Shown: positions 28,517 to 41,865, numbered from the stretch's first letter. The stretch: DNA of 64,000 bases from Marinovum sp048263515 (GCF_048263515.1 NZ_JBLXEC010000015.1:1-64000), one strand, 5' to 3'. Numbers and translations are program-made. The notes: a model not told the origin generated them from the letters alone.

Positions 28517-29038
28517 TTATTGCGCCGGTGTCAATGTCAGCGAGGCCAGCGCCAGTGCAACGTTGACACCCGAGACACTTTCGACACTGACCGGCTGCAG
28601 GCCGATCTGCTTGCCCGAGCCGCCAACCAGCGCGTTGGCGCCAAGGCCGATGCCCAGTGATGCGCCGGCCGAGACGCCGACATAGGTGCCCGCCAGGGCG
28701 TTGTCGCCGGGTTTGTTGGCGGCGGTGGTGAAGACGACCCAGGTCATGTAGCTTTTCTCGGTCATGCCGATGTCGAGGCCCAGCTTGTCCATCGAGCCGG
28801 TGTAGCGCTCGACCTCGCCGTTGCGGTGTTTGAACTGGCAGTTGACCGCCTTGGAAGAGCCGAGGAACATGCCCCAGCCGCCGTCGATGGTGCAGTCGAG
28901 CATGCCGATCTGCTGGCCGCCGACCTCGGAGGCCGGCTTGATGGTCTTCATCTTGTCTTCAACGGTGCCCTGGGCCAGGCCGCTGGTGGCAAAGGTGGCG
29001 GCGACGATGGCTGCGAGGGCGAACTTCGAAGTCTTCAT
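28517..29038 (-). CDS. DUF992-family secreted protein
   Basis: The protein has 173 residues from MKTSKFALAAIVA; GGAG lies 7 bases upstream of this ATG. The signal peptide is cleaved after TSGLAQ. The mature protein, with GMLDCTIDGGWGMFLGSSK and NCQFKHRNGEVERYTGSMD, and a glycine-rich C-terminal half (VGVSAGASLGIGLGANALVG) matches DUF992, a periplasmic family with two conserved cysteines. The function is unknown. It lies upstream of the mipA-like gene on the same strand. Confidence 0.87.
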   Translation of the reverse strand: MKTSKFALAAIVAATFATSGLAQGTVEDKMKTIKPASEVGGQQIGMLDCTIDGGWGMFLGSSKAVNCQFKHRNGEVERYTGSMDKLGLDIGMTEKSYMTWVVFTTAANKPGDNALAGTYVGVSAGASLGIGLGANALVGGSGKQIGLQPVSVESVSGVNVALALASLTLTPAQ

Positions 29039-29185
29039 GGTCATCTCCATGGTTTGTCGGAGGTGCGTTTCCGAAAGGAGGTCACACCCGAAACCTGGTG
29101 CGAAACTACCTTAAGAGCATCCACGAGGATAATTCGAAATAATCACGGTTGAGGTGAGCAATGCTTGTGTAAGCGTTGCCGCAGG

Positions 29186-29992
29186 TCAGGCGGTATGGCC
29201 CAGCCAGATCAGCACCACGCCCAGCACCACGCGATATACGACGTACGGCGTGAAACTGACCGAGCGCAGCAGGCGCATCATCAGCACCAGCGCCACCAGC
29301 GCCGAGAGGAAGGCAAAGGCAGCCCCGATGCCGGCCAGCCGCAGCATCTCCCAGTCGGCCTCCCCCACCACCTCGGTGCCCAGCAGGGCGCCGGAGGCGA
29401 GGATCGTCGGGATCGACATCAGCATCGACAGCCGCGCCGCGTCCGAGCGCTCATAACCCAGGTGCCGCGCGCCGGTGATCACGATGCCCGAGCGCGAGGT
29501 GCCGGGGATCAGCGCCACCGCCTGCCACAGCCCGAGGATCCAGGCATGCCGGGTCGACCAGTCGCTGGCCTCGAGGTCCGAGGCGCCCTTTTGGTCGGCC
29601 CACCAGAGCACGAGGCCGAACACCAGCATCGCCCAGCCGATCACGGTGATTGACCGCATGGCGTCATCGAGCCCGGTGATCTTGAGCAGCAGCCCGGCAA
29701 TGATCACCGGGATGGTGGCGATCAGTAGCAGAAAGGCCAGTTTCGCCCCCGGCGTGTCGGTCTTGCCGCGCAGCAGGCGGGGCAGGCCGCCCAGGGCCAC
29801 GCGCACATCGGACCAGAAATACAGGATGACAGCGCCCAGCGTGCCGACGTGCACCGCGACGTCGATGGCCTGGCCCTGGTCGGCCATGCCGGTGAGATTC
29901 GGCAGCAGGATCAGGTGGCCGGAACTGGAAACGGGCAGGAACTCGGTGATCCCCTGGATCACGGCAACAAGCAAAAGGTGAAAAAGCGTCAT
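29186..29992 (-). CDS. uppP: Undecaprenyl-diphosphate phosphatase
   Basis: This 268-residue protein has about eight hydrophobic helices. The catalytic signatures are AVIQGITEFLPVSSSGHLIL (10-29), with the essential Glu and the SSSGH stretch, and ALIPGTSRSGIVITGAR (about 159-175) with its conserved Arg. It recycles the C55 lipid carrier for peptidoglycan and polysaccharide synthesis. It is divergent from gltD across an AT-rich gap. Confidence 0.97.
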   Translation of the reverse strand: MTLFHLLLVAVIQGITEFLPVSSSGHLILLPNLTGMADQGQAIDVAVHVGTLGAVILYFWSDVRVALGGLPRLLRGKTDTPGAKLAFLLLIATIPVIIAGLLLKITGLDDAMRSITVIGWAMLVFGLVLWWADQKGASDLEASDWSTRHAWILGLWQAVALIPGTSRSGIVITGARHLGYERSDAARLSMLMSIPTILASGALLGTEVVGEADWEMLRLAGIGAAFAFLSALVALVLMMRLLRSVSFTPYVVYRVVLGVVLIWLGHTA

Positions 29993-30217
29993 CCGGCATG
30001 ACCTTATGGCAAATTTTCCATCTCTATAAACCTATTGCAAAACATAGGGAAATCGGAATATAGGTCCGTGTCGGACCTTTATATTCTGCCGTGCGGCAAA
30101 ATTTCCTGCCGCAAAGTGCAAAATAACCGATATTAGGTCAGCACTACTGACTTTTCATGCCGAATGCCGTGTTGTAAAAGGCGCGGTAACAGCCAAACAA
30201 CCCGGAGCTCCAGCGAT
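29993..30217. promoter_or_regulatory. AT-rich divergent region with three stacked palindromes upstream of gltD
   Basis: This 225-bp region is far richer in A+T than its surroundings. It holds CCTAT-TGCAAAAC-ATAGG at 30031-30048, GAATATAGGTCCG/CGGACCTTTATATTC at 30056-30086 and TGCGGCA/TGCCGCA at 30092-30113, in series. These may be operators or a leader-RNA structure for the gltD-gltB operon. No terminator or riboswitch signature is obvious. Confidence 0.5.
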
Positions 30218-31660
30218 ATGGCCAAGCAGCCCATGTTGAAATTCGTGCAGATCGAACGCGACATGCCGGAAAAGCGCGCCGCCGACGTGCGCAACACCGA
30301 CTTTGACGAGATCTATGCCGAGTTTGCCCGCGCCAAGGCCGAAGAGCAATCCAGCCGCTGCAGCCAATGCGGCGTGCCCTATTGCCAGAGCCATTGCCCG
30401 CTGCACAACAACATCCCCGACTGGCTGCGCCTGACCGCCACCGGACGCCTGAAAGAGGCCTATGAGGTCAGCCAGGCCACCAACACCTTCCCCGAGATCT
30501 GCGGCCGCATTTGCCCGCAGGACCGGCTTTGCGAAGGCAACTGCGTGATCGAGCAGTCCGGCCACGGCACCGTCACCATCGGCTCGGTCGAGAAATACAT
30601 CACCGACACCGCCTGGGAAAACGGCTGGGTGTTGCCTGCCAACCCGGCGCAGGAACGCACCGAGAGCGTCGGCATCATCGGCGCCGGCCCCGGCGGTCTT
30701 GCGGCCGCCGACATGCTGCGCCGCGCCGGCATCCAGGTCACCGTCTATGACCGCTATGACCGCGCCGGCGGCCTGCTGACCTATGGCATCCCCGGCTTCA
30801 AGCTGGAGAAGGACGTGGTCATGCGCCGCAACAAGCAACTCGAAGCTGGCGGCGTGACCTTCAAGCTGAACTGCAACGTCGGCGAGGACATCTCGTTCGA
30901 AGAGATCCGCGCCGCCCATGACGCGGTGATCATTGCCACCGGCGTCTACAAGTCGCGCGATCTCAAGGGGCCGGGTTCCGGTGCCAAGGGCATCGTCAAG
31001 GCGATCGACTATCTCACCGCCTCGAACCGCGCCGCCAACTTTGGTGACAGCGTGCCGGAATTCGAAAGCGGCGAGCTGAACGCCAAGGGCAAGAAGGTCG
31101 TGGTGATCGGCGGTGGCGACACCGCGATGGACTGTGTCCGCACCGCGATCCGTCAGGGCGCCGAAAGCGTGAAATGCCTCTATCGCCGCGACCGCGCCAA
31201 CATGCCCGGCTCGCAGCGCGAGGTGGCCAATGCCGAGGAAGAAGGCGTGCAGTTCGAATGGCTGACCGCGCCGCAGGGCTTTGCCGGCGATGACGTCACT
31301 GGCGTCATGGTGCAGCGCATGCGCCTGGGCCATCCCGATGCCACCGGCCGCCAGGCGCCCGAGGTGATCGAAGGCTCCGACTATGTCGAGGACACCGATC
31401 TGGTGATCAAGGCGCTGGGTTTCGAGCCCGAGGACCTGCCGACCCTCTGGGGTGCGCCCGAGCTGTCGGTGACCCGCTGGGGCACCATCAAGGCCGAGTT
31501 CGAAAGCGGCGCGACCGATCTGGAAGGCGTCTATGCGGTGGGTGACATCGTGCGCGGTGCCAGCCTCGTGGTCTGGGCAATCCGTGACGGGCGCGACTGC
31601 GCCACCGCGATCCTCAAGCGCTTCGACGCCAAGGTGACCTCGCCGATCGCCGCCGAATGA
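30218..31660 (+). CDS. gltD: Glutamate synthase small (beta) subunit
   Basis: The protein has 480 residues, typical for GltD. The N-terminal cysteine clusters bind two 4Fe-4S centres (RCSQCGVPYCQSHCPLHNN, CGRICPQDRLCEGNC). Two Rossmann motifs follow: FAD (IIGAGPGGLAAADMLR, about 150) and NADPH (VVIGGGDTAMDCVRTA, about 296). It feeds electrons from NADPH to GltB. The ATG at 30218 fits the MAKQPMLKF start. It is the first gene of gltD-gltB, the reverse of the enterobacterial gltB-gltD order. Confidence 0.97.
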   Translation: MAKQPMLKFVQIERDMPEKRAADVRNTDFDEIYAEFARAKAEEQSSRCSQCGVPYCQSHCPLHNNIPDWLRLTATGRLKEAYEVSQATNTFPEICGRICPQDRLCEGNCVIEQSGHGTVTIGSVEKYITDTAWENGWVLPANPAQERTESVGIIGAGPGGLAAADMLRRAGIQVTVYDRYDRAGGLLTYGIPGFKLEKDVVMRRNKQLEAGGVTFKLNCNVGEDISFEEIRAAHDAVIIATGVYKSRDLKGPGSGAKGIVKAIDYLTASNRAANFGDSVPEFESGELNAKGKKVVVIGGGDTAMDCVRTAIRQGAESVKCLYRRDRANMPGSQREVANAEEEGVQFEWLTAPQGFAGDDVTGVMVQRMRLGHPDATGRQAPEVIEGSDYVEDTDLVIKALGFEPEDLPTLWGAPELSVTRWGTIKAEFESGATDLEGVYAVGDIVRGASLVVWAIRDGRDCATAILKRFDAKVTSPIAAE

Positions 31661-31755
31661 TTTTCGCGGCCCCCGCGCCAGAGGGGCCGCAACCAGCATA
31701 TCAATGAGACCGGGGTGGCTTGGCGCCGCCCGGTCATTCAGAGGGAGACCCTCCT

Positions 31756-36294
<4,539 letters not shown>

Positions 36295-36320
36295 GCGGCT
36301 CACCCGCAAGACAGAGACAG

Positions 36321-36350
36321 GCGCGCCGGGAACTCCCGGCGCGCTTTTTT
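36321..36350 (+). terminator. Rho-independent terminator of gltDB
   Basis: GCGCGCCGGG and CCCGGCGCGC form a perfect 10-base-pair stem, followed by six T. Confidence 0.95.
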
Positions 36351-36494
36351 GTTGCGCCGTCCGTCCTGTTCGCCCGAAAAAAGGGACCCGGGGCTGAGCT
36401 TTGCCCAGAAAGCCGCGCGGCAGGTGGCGAAACAATATGAGGCAACCTGTCTGGTGGCCTAGGATTGCCCCGCGACAGCCGCTAATGTGCCGGC

Positions 36495-37214
36495 ATGGCA
36501 GGCAAGGCAAAATCCAAGAAGGCGGCCCCCCCGCGCGCACGCCCGAACCCCGGACGCTGGATCAGACGCTGGGTGCTGCGGGCGATCTCGATCGCCTTTC
36601 TTCTGGCGGCCTTTGCGGTCCTGTTGTTTTCCGTCTTCAACCCGCCTGACACGCTCTACATGCGGCAGGAACGCGCGCGGCTGGGCAAGATCGACCACGT
36701 CTGGGTGCGGATGGAGAACATTGCGCCGGTCATGGCGCGCTCGGCGGTGGCGGCCGAGGACGCGAATTTCTGCAATCACTGGGGTTTCGACGTCGAGGCG
36801 ATCAAGGCGGCGATGGCCGAGGGCGGCAATCGCGGCGCCTCGACGATCAGCCAGCAGGTGGTCAAGAACGTCTACCTCTGGCATGGCCGCAACTGGGGCC
36901 GCAAGCTGCTCGAAGCCGGGATCACCCCGCTGGTCGAAGCGGTCTGGTCCAAGCGGCGCATCCTCGAGGTCTATCTCAACGTGGCGGAGTTCGACGAAGG
37001 CGTCTTTGGCGTCGAGGCGGCGGCGCGGCATTACTTCGGCGTTGGCCCAGGCGAGCTGACACCGACCCAGGCGGCTCGGCTGGCGATGGTGTTGCCCAAC
37101 CCCAAGGAACGCTCGGCCAGCAAGCCCACGGCCAGCATGCGCAAACGCTCGGGCGCGATCCTCGACGGTGCGGCGACGATCGAACGCGACGGTCGCGCGG
37201 CCTGTTTCCAGTAG
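36495..37214 (+). CDS. mtgA: Monofunctional biosynthetic peptidoglycan transglycosylase
   Basis: The protein has 239 residues. A basic cytoplasmic tail (KAKSKKAAPPRARPNPGR) is followed by one membrane anchor (about 30-50) and a GT51 domain: VAAEDANFCNHWGFD with the catalytic Glu, GASTISQQVVKNVYLW, KRRILEVYLNVAEFDEGVFG and LTPTQAARLAMVLPNP. There is no transpeptidase domain, which separates it from class A PBPs. It polymerises lipid II in the periplasm. It is convergent with the catalase-related gene. Confidence 0.96.
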   Translation: MAGKAKSKKAAPPRARPNPGRWIRRWVLRAISIAFLLAAFAVLLFSVFNPPDTLYMRQERARLGKIDHVWVRMENIAPVMARSAVAAEDANFCNHWGFDVEAIKAAMAEGGNRGASTISQQVVKNVYLWHGRNWGRKLLEAGITPLVEAVWSKRRILEVYLNVAEFDEGVFGVEAAARHYFGVGPGELTPTQAARLAMVLPNPKERSASKPTASMRKRSGAILDGAATIERDGRAACFQ

Positions 37215-37217
37215 CGC

Positions 37218-38219
37218 TCAGGTCCGGGTCTTGCGGTGGCGCAGCCGTGACATGGCACGATAGACCTCGCGCCGTGCGCGGTTGATGAAGCCCAGCGGGC
37301 GATGTTCGGCGAGGCTGTTCCAGGGCAAGAAATTCAAGGTCTCGGCGCGGGCGTCCTTGTCCGGGGTATTTTCCTGCTGTGGCAGCACCAGCGCGGCCAG
37401 TTCGACAAAGTCCGCGCCGGCGGCCTCCCATTCGACGGTTGGGTCTTCGACCGGATGGGCGAGGGGGTCGGTCTGCACCACCACGCCGAAGTCAAACCGC
37501 ACAGGCTCCTTGCCAAGCTCGGCCCAGAGCGCCTCGCGCAGCGCACCGGGATGGTCGGCGGGCGGCCGATCGGGGCCGCGGCCGATGGCCTTGTATTTCA
37601 CCGCGCGACCGTCGCCCAGAAGGTAAGGCGTGGTGCTGTGAAAGGTCAGCCCGAGCACCGATCCCGCATGACGCCCGGCAAAGCGCCGCGCCCGGCGGGA
37701 AAGGTCGCGGTGGCGCGCCAGCAGCATCACCGCGCCCCAAGCGGCGCGCAGCAGGCGCGCCGGGCTGACCCCGTTTCCGCGCAGGGCAAGCACCGGCAGA
37801 GCGTAGCGGTTGAAGGCGGCGTATTGGTCCCGCGTGGCGGTGAAATAGGTCGGGAAATCCACCAGGATGAAGTCCTGTTCGCGCCCGTCGCCGCCGCCGG
37901 GCATCAGCTTGTCACCCGGCACCTCGAGCAGCTTGATCGCCATGCCGCGGGCATCCGCTTCGCGGTCGTCCCCCCGGCTGCCGTTGGAAAACCGCACCAG
38001 GCAAGCATACCGCGCGCCGGGCTGAAAGATGCCTTGGGCAAAGCCCTCCGGCAGGTGCTCATGCACAAGGAACTCACCTTCGACCAGTCCGTGATGCTTG
38101 GCATGCTGCCCGCGCTTGCCGGTCTCGCCCTCTGTCCAGACGGTCGGCAGGTTGGACTTGACCAGCGCGGCGATGGCCTCGGCCTCGCCCGGCTCGATGC
38201 GTTCCTCTCCCAGCCTCAT
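37218..38219 (-). CDS. Catalase-related haemoprotein (minicatalase/hydroperoxide-processing type)
   Basis: This 333-residue protein is much shorter than true catalases (about 480 or more). The distal haem His39 sits in RGQHAKHHG, equivalent to catalase RVVHAKG. The proximal Tyr320 is in RARREVY, matching the R-x3-Y haem-ligand motif. VRFSNGSRGDDREADARGMA and FILVDFPTYF align with the catalase core. The residue before the distal His is Gln rather than catalase Val or coral allene oxide synthase Thr. No signal peptide is visible. Its start overlaps the dihaem cytochrome gene stop by 4 bases, and the cyclooxygenase-like gene is divergent next to it. It is probably a fatty-acid hydroperoxide-converting enzyme. 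Confidence 0.85.
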   Translation of the reverse strand: MRLGEERIEPGEAEAIAALVKSNLPTVWTEGETGKRGQHAKHHGLVEGEFLVHEHLPEGFAQGIFQPGARYACLVRFSNGSRGDDREADARGMAIKLLEVPGDKLMPGGGDGREQDFILVDFPTYFTATRDQYAAFNRYALPVLALRGNGVSPARLLRAAWGAVMLLARHRDLSRRARRFAGRHAGSVLGLTFHSTTPYLLGDGRAVKYKAIGRGPDRPPADHPGALREALWAELGKEPVRFDFGVVVQTDPLAHPVEDPTVEWEAAGADFVELAALVLPQQENTPDKDARAETLNFLPWNSLAEHRPLGFINRARREVYRAMSRLRHRKTRT

Positions 38220-39601
38220 AGCGTCTTGAGATATTCGATCAGCGCCAGTTTCTCAGGCTCCGGCAGCGCGGTGCCATAGAGGTGCCCGCCGTTGCCGTTG
38301 CCGATGTCCTCGGTGTCAAAGACAAAGCCTGCCTCGCAGGCAAAGCCCATGCGCGCCGTGTCGAATTCCGGGCAGCCGGTGAAGAAGGTCACGGGCCGCT
38401 CTTCGGCCGGGGCCAGCAGGTCGGCCATAGTCGGGACCGAGCCGTTGTGCAGATAGGGCGCGCGCATCCAGATGCCGTCGAGCGGCATGTTGGCATAGCC
38501 CTCGGTCACTCGGTAATTGCTGAACTGCCAGGAATATTTCGCGCCGACCTGGCCGAAATAGCCCACCATCACCTCGTCAAACAGGTCGGTGCGCTCGGGA
38601 TCGGTGCCGAGCAGCGCGGCGTGGGTGACCTTGCCCAGCGCGGCGCCGCCGACGTCGTGGCAGCTGTCGCAACCTTCGCGCAGGTAGATCGCATGGCCCT
38701 CGGCGGCCAGCTCGGCATTTATGGCGGCGGGGTAGGCGGGCGGCGGCAACTCCATCAGCCAATCGGAGATCCGGTTGATCGACCGGGTTTCGAGCAGCCA
38801 TTCCGGCGCGCCGCCGGCCAGCGCCGCCGAGATGTTGCGCTCGTCCAGCGAGCGGTTGTTGCCGTCCCAGTGAAAGCTGCCGTCGAGGCGGGTCTGCTGG
38901 TTCCAGACCGCGGGGAAATCCACCGTGCCGACGCGCAGGTCGTCGCCGGGCCGCAAGCCCCAACGCTCGCGCCAGAAGTTGCCCGCATCGGTGCGCCCGG
39001 GGCCATGGGCGGGGCGGTTCTCCATCCAGGCGAGGCTGTTGCGCAGCTGCGCCACCTGGGCCTCGAGCCGGGGAAAGACCACGAAGCGCAGCACCACCTT
39101 GTCGAGAAAGCTGGGCCGGCGGCCATCGGCCTCGGCGGCCTCGATCACCGCGTCGGCGGTCAGCCGGTCATCGGCGGTGGCCTTGGCGAGAAAGGTGATA
39201 TAGGCCTGCAGGTCCAGCATGTGCGCCGGCGCGCCCAGCACCATGTGCTCTTCGCCGTCCACCCGGTAGGTCGAGACGTGACAGGTGCCGCAGTTGAAGC
39301 CCACCCGCTCGACCCCCACGCGCCGCACCGAGACGCCGATGGGCAGTTCGTGGCCGGGCTCTGTGAGGAAGCCGAAGGTGGCAAATCCCTCGGGGATGTC
39401 CTCGGCAAAGATCGCCGGCAGCTCGCGCCAGATGGCATAGGGAAAGCCGTCCACCTCGGCACCGATGGAGCCGTATTTGAAGTGGTCCTCGATGTCCGCG
39501 AAATGCGCCGCGGGCCAGGGTTTCACGGTGAGCCGCTTGAACTCGAGAAAGAGCGCGGCCCCCAGAAGCGCAAAGAAGAGGAAGAAAATCAGGTTCTTCA
39601 T
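38216..39601 (-). CDS. Membrane-anchored dihaem cytochrome c (MauG/RoxA-like peroxidase fold)
   Basis: The protein has 461 residues. The N-terminal hydrophobic segment MKNLIFFLFFALLGAALFLE acts as anchor or uncleaved signal. Two haem c attachment motifs are CGTCH (104-108) and CDSCH (311-315). The C-terminal APYLHNGSVPTMADLL is the hallmark of the cytochrome c peroxidase/MauG/RoxA group. It is periplasmic. It is encoded upstream of, and overlapping, the catalase-related gene and divergent from the cyclooxygenase-like gene, so it probably passes electrons or performs an oxidation in the same pathway. The precise reaction is inferred. Confidence 0.88.
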   Translation of the reverse strand: MKNLIFFLFFALLGAALFLEFKRLTVKPWPAAHFADIEDHFKYGSIGAEVDGFPYAIWRELPAIFAEDIPEGFATFGFLTEPGHELPIGVSVRRVGVERVGFNCGTCHVSTYRVDGEEHMVLGAPAHMLDLQAYITFLAKATADDRLTADAVIEAAEADGRRPSFLDKVVLRFVVFPRLEAQVAQLRNSLAWMENRPAHGPGRTDAGNFWRERWGLRPGDDLRVGTVDFPAVWNQQTRLDGSFHWDGNNRSLDERNISAALAGGAPEWLLETRSINRISDWLMELPPPAYPAAINAELAAEGHAIYLREGCDSCHDVGGAALGKVTHAALLGTDPERTDLFDEVMVGYFGQVGAKYSWQFSNYRVTEGYANMPLDGIWMRAPYLHNGSVPTMADLLAPAEERPVTFFTGCPEFDTARMGFACEAGFVFDTEDIGNGNGGHLYGTALPEPEKLALIEYLKTL

Positions 39602-39698
39602 GATGCAACTCAATCGGGAATAAAATTGGACTAAACACGTATGAGTGTGGCACACTCGACCTTATTAAGCGAGAAATTTTGACCCCAAGGTATCTGTC
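39602..39698. promoter_or_regulatory. Divergent promoter region of the haem-enzyme cluster
   Basis: This 97-bp region is richer in A+T than its surroundings and contains the perfect inverted repeat GAGTGT-GGC-ACACTC at 39643-39657. Both the cytochrome/catalase operon and the cyclooxygenase-like gene must start here. A regulator bound at the central palindrome could control both directions. Confidence 0.45.
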
Positions 39699-41765
39699 AT
39701 GGCGACCGAGCACAGCGCATTTGCCCCCTTTGAGGCCGGTTGGGACTGGGAGGCCTGGTGGCGCCCGCTGCTCCGGCTGACCTGCATCCTGATCGGCACG
39801 ATGATGTTCTATCGCGGGCTGCTCAACCTGTTCGGCTATCCCGGCAACCCGGCCCGGCTGATCCTGGTGCCGGTGTTCTTTGGCGGGGTCTTCGGTATCG
39901 TGCTGATGTGGCGCCGGCTGCGCATCGGCTGGTGGATCTTCACCGCGCTGAATTTCTTCGTCGGCTTCTGGTTCATCTTCGTGCTCGAGGACATCTGGCA
40001 GCACCACGTGCTGCCGCACATCGTGTTTTCCGCGGTCTTCCTGCCGTTCTATCCGCGGATGAAACCCTCTGAGGATTTTGCCCGGCTGAAGGGGCGGGTG
40101 CTGGGGTGGCTCGGCGACAAGCTGATGGCGCTGTTGCGGGTGGGCTGTATCGTGCGCGTCATCGAGGCGGTGCCAGTGCTGCATCGCTGGGTCAACAAGC
40201 GGGTGATCCATAGCATCGTCGGACAGGCGCGGTTCCGGCCGCACACCTATTCGACCATGGCGCCTTATCCGTCGTGGTCGAGCCTGACCGACCGGCAATG
40301 GGCCGGGCGGCATCTGGGCGTCTCGTCGCTGGATCAATCCGAACTGCCGCCGCCCAAGGCGCTGGAAAAGCTCTTCGAGCGGCCCGAGGGCGCGCAGAAG
40401 ATGTGCCCGAAGTCGACCTGTCTGTTCCCGGCCTTTGCGCAATACCTGACCGATGGTTTCCTGCGCACCCTGCCGGAGAAGGACCCGGTGACCGGCGTGC
40501 TCGACCCCGAAAACCGCAAGCGCAACAATTCCAACCACGAGATCGACCTCTGCCCGCTTTATGGCCGCACCCCCGATCAGACCAGGGCGTTGCGGGTCAA
40601 ATCGCCGGGGCCTGAGGCGCGGGGGCTCTTGCGGTCTGAGATACACGGTGGCGAGGAATACCCGCCGCGGCTGTTCCGCGATGGTGAGATCGACCCGGAG
40701 TTCGCCGATCTCGACCCGCCGCTGGGGCTCGAGAACGTGCTGGAGGCGGAGCAGAGTGACGACCCCCGGATCGCGGCCGGCGCGCGGCAGGTGCGCGATG
40801 CGATCTTCGCGGTGGGCGGCGACCGGGTGAACTCGGTGCCGCAGGTGGCGATGATGAACACGCTCTGGCTGCGAGAGCACAATCGGCTGGCACGTGAAAT
40901 CGGCCAGAGGCATCCCGAGTGGGACGATGACCAGGTGTTCGAGACCGCGCGCAACGTGGTGATCGTCGAGTTCATCAAGATCGTCGTCGAGGATTACATC
41001 AATCATATCGCCCCGGTGGAACTGTCGCTGATCGCCGATCCCGCGGTCTGCTGGGACGCGCCCTGGAACAAGCCAAACTGGATCACCACCGAGTTCAGCC
41101 TGCTTTATCGCTGGCACGCGCTGATCCCCGACCGGATCACCTGGGGCGACCAGTCCCTGCCGGTGAACAACAGCTATTTTCTCAACAACCTGCCGCTCCT
41201 GAAGGTCGGGCTGAAGCGTGGGTTCGAGGATATCTCGGCCCAGGATGCGGCGCTGCTGGGGCCGGCGAACACCACGCGGGGGCTGCTGAAGGTCGAGCGG
41301 GATTCGATCCGTCAGGGGCGGATCTGCGAGTTGGCGAGCTACAACGATTATCTGGAATACCTGGGCCGCGACCGGGTGAAGACCTTCGAGGAGATCAGCT
41401 CTGACCGCGACGTGCAGTGGCGGCTGCGGCATCTTTATGGCGACGTGGACAAGGTGGATTTCTTTGTCGGCATCTTCTGCGAGGACCGGGTGACCGCCTC
41501 GCCCCTGCCGCAGACCATCCTGTCCTTCGTGGCTTTGGATGCCTTTTCCCAGGCGCTGCCCAATCCGCTGTTGTCGCAGCATGTGTTCTCGCCGCCCAAG
41601 GGGTTCGACGAGGATGCTCACATGGAGCACCCGGCCTTTTCGCGCTTTGGCTGGGAGCAGATTGCCGGATGCACCAGCCTGCGGGAGGTGGTGGCGCGCA
41701 ACGTGGCCGACGCCGAGCGGCTGGGGTTTGTCGGGATGACGCAGCCGGATTGGCAGGGGGAGTAG
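39699..41765 (+). CDS. Membrane-anchored haem peroxidase/dioxygenase of the cyclooxygenase (animal-peroxidase) superfamily
   Basis: The protein has 688 residues. Three or four hydrophobic helices (about 22-50, 50-72, 78-98, 102-118) anchor it, in place of the short monotopic helices of animal COX. The catalytic domain shows FAQYLTDGFLRTLP at the distal haem helix and NHEIDLCPLYG. TEFSLLYRWHALIPD is equivalent to COX Tyr385-X-X-His388, with Tyr470 (catalytic radical) and His473 (proximal ligand). At the canonical distal-His position of the AQHFTH motif there appears to be Asp. It probably oxygenates an unsaturated fatty acid to a hydroperoxide. It is divergent from the cytochrome/catalase pair. 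Confidence 0.86.
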   Translation: MATEHSAFAPFEAGWDWEAWWRPLLRLTCILIGTMMFYRGLLNLFGYPGNPARLILVPVFFGGVFGIVLMWRRLRIGWWIFTALNFFVGFWFIFVLEDIWQHHVLPHIVFSAVFLPFYPRMKPSEDFARLKGRVLGWLGDKLMALLRVGCIVRVIEAVPVLHRWVNKRVIHSIVGQARFRPHTYSTMAPYPSWSSLTDRQWAGRHLGVSSLDQSELPPPKALEKLFERPEGAQKMCPKSTCLFPAFAQYLTDGFLRTLPEKDPVTGVLDPENRKRNNSNHEIDLCPLYGRTPDQTRALRVKSPGPEARGLLRSEIHGGEEYPPRLFRDGEIDPEFADLDPPLGLENVLEAEQSDDPRIAAGARQVRDAIFAVGGDRVNSVPQVAMMNTLWLREHNRLAREIGQRHPEWDDDQVFETARNVVIVEFIKIVVEDYINHIAPVELSLIADPAVCWDAPWNKPNWITTEFSLLYRWHALIPDRITWGDQSLPVNNSYFLNNLPLLKVGLKRGFEDISAQDAALLGPANTTRGLLKVERDSIRQGRICELASYNDYLEYLGRDRVKTFEEISSDRDVQWRLRHLYGDVDKVDFFVGIFCEDRVTASPLPQTILSFVALDAFSQALPNPLLSQHVFSPPKGFDEDAHMEHPAFSRFGWEQIAGCTSLREVVARNVADAERLGFVGMTQPDWQGE

Positions 41766-41865
41766 AGGGCCACGCAACCTTACCTTGCGCGGATCAGCGC
41801 AGCCCTTGTTTTGGGCCAAAGTCCGCGAAAACGCGTTCTGACACTGTCATTTGATCGAAGTCCAA

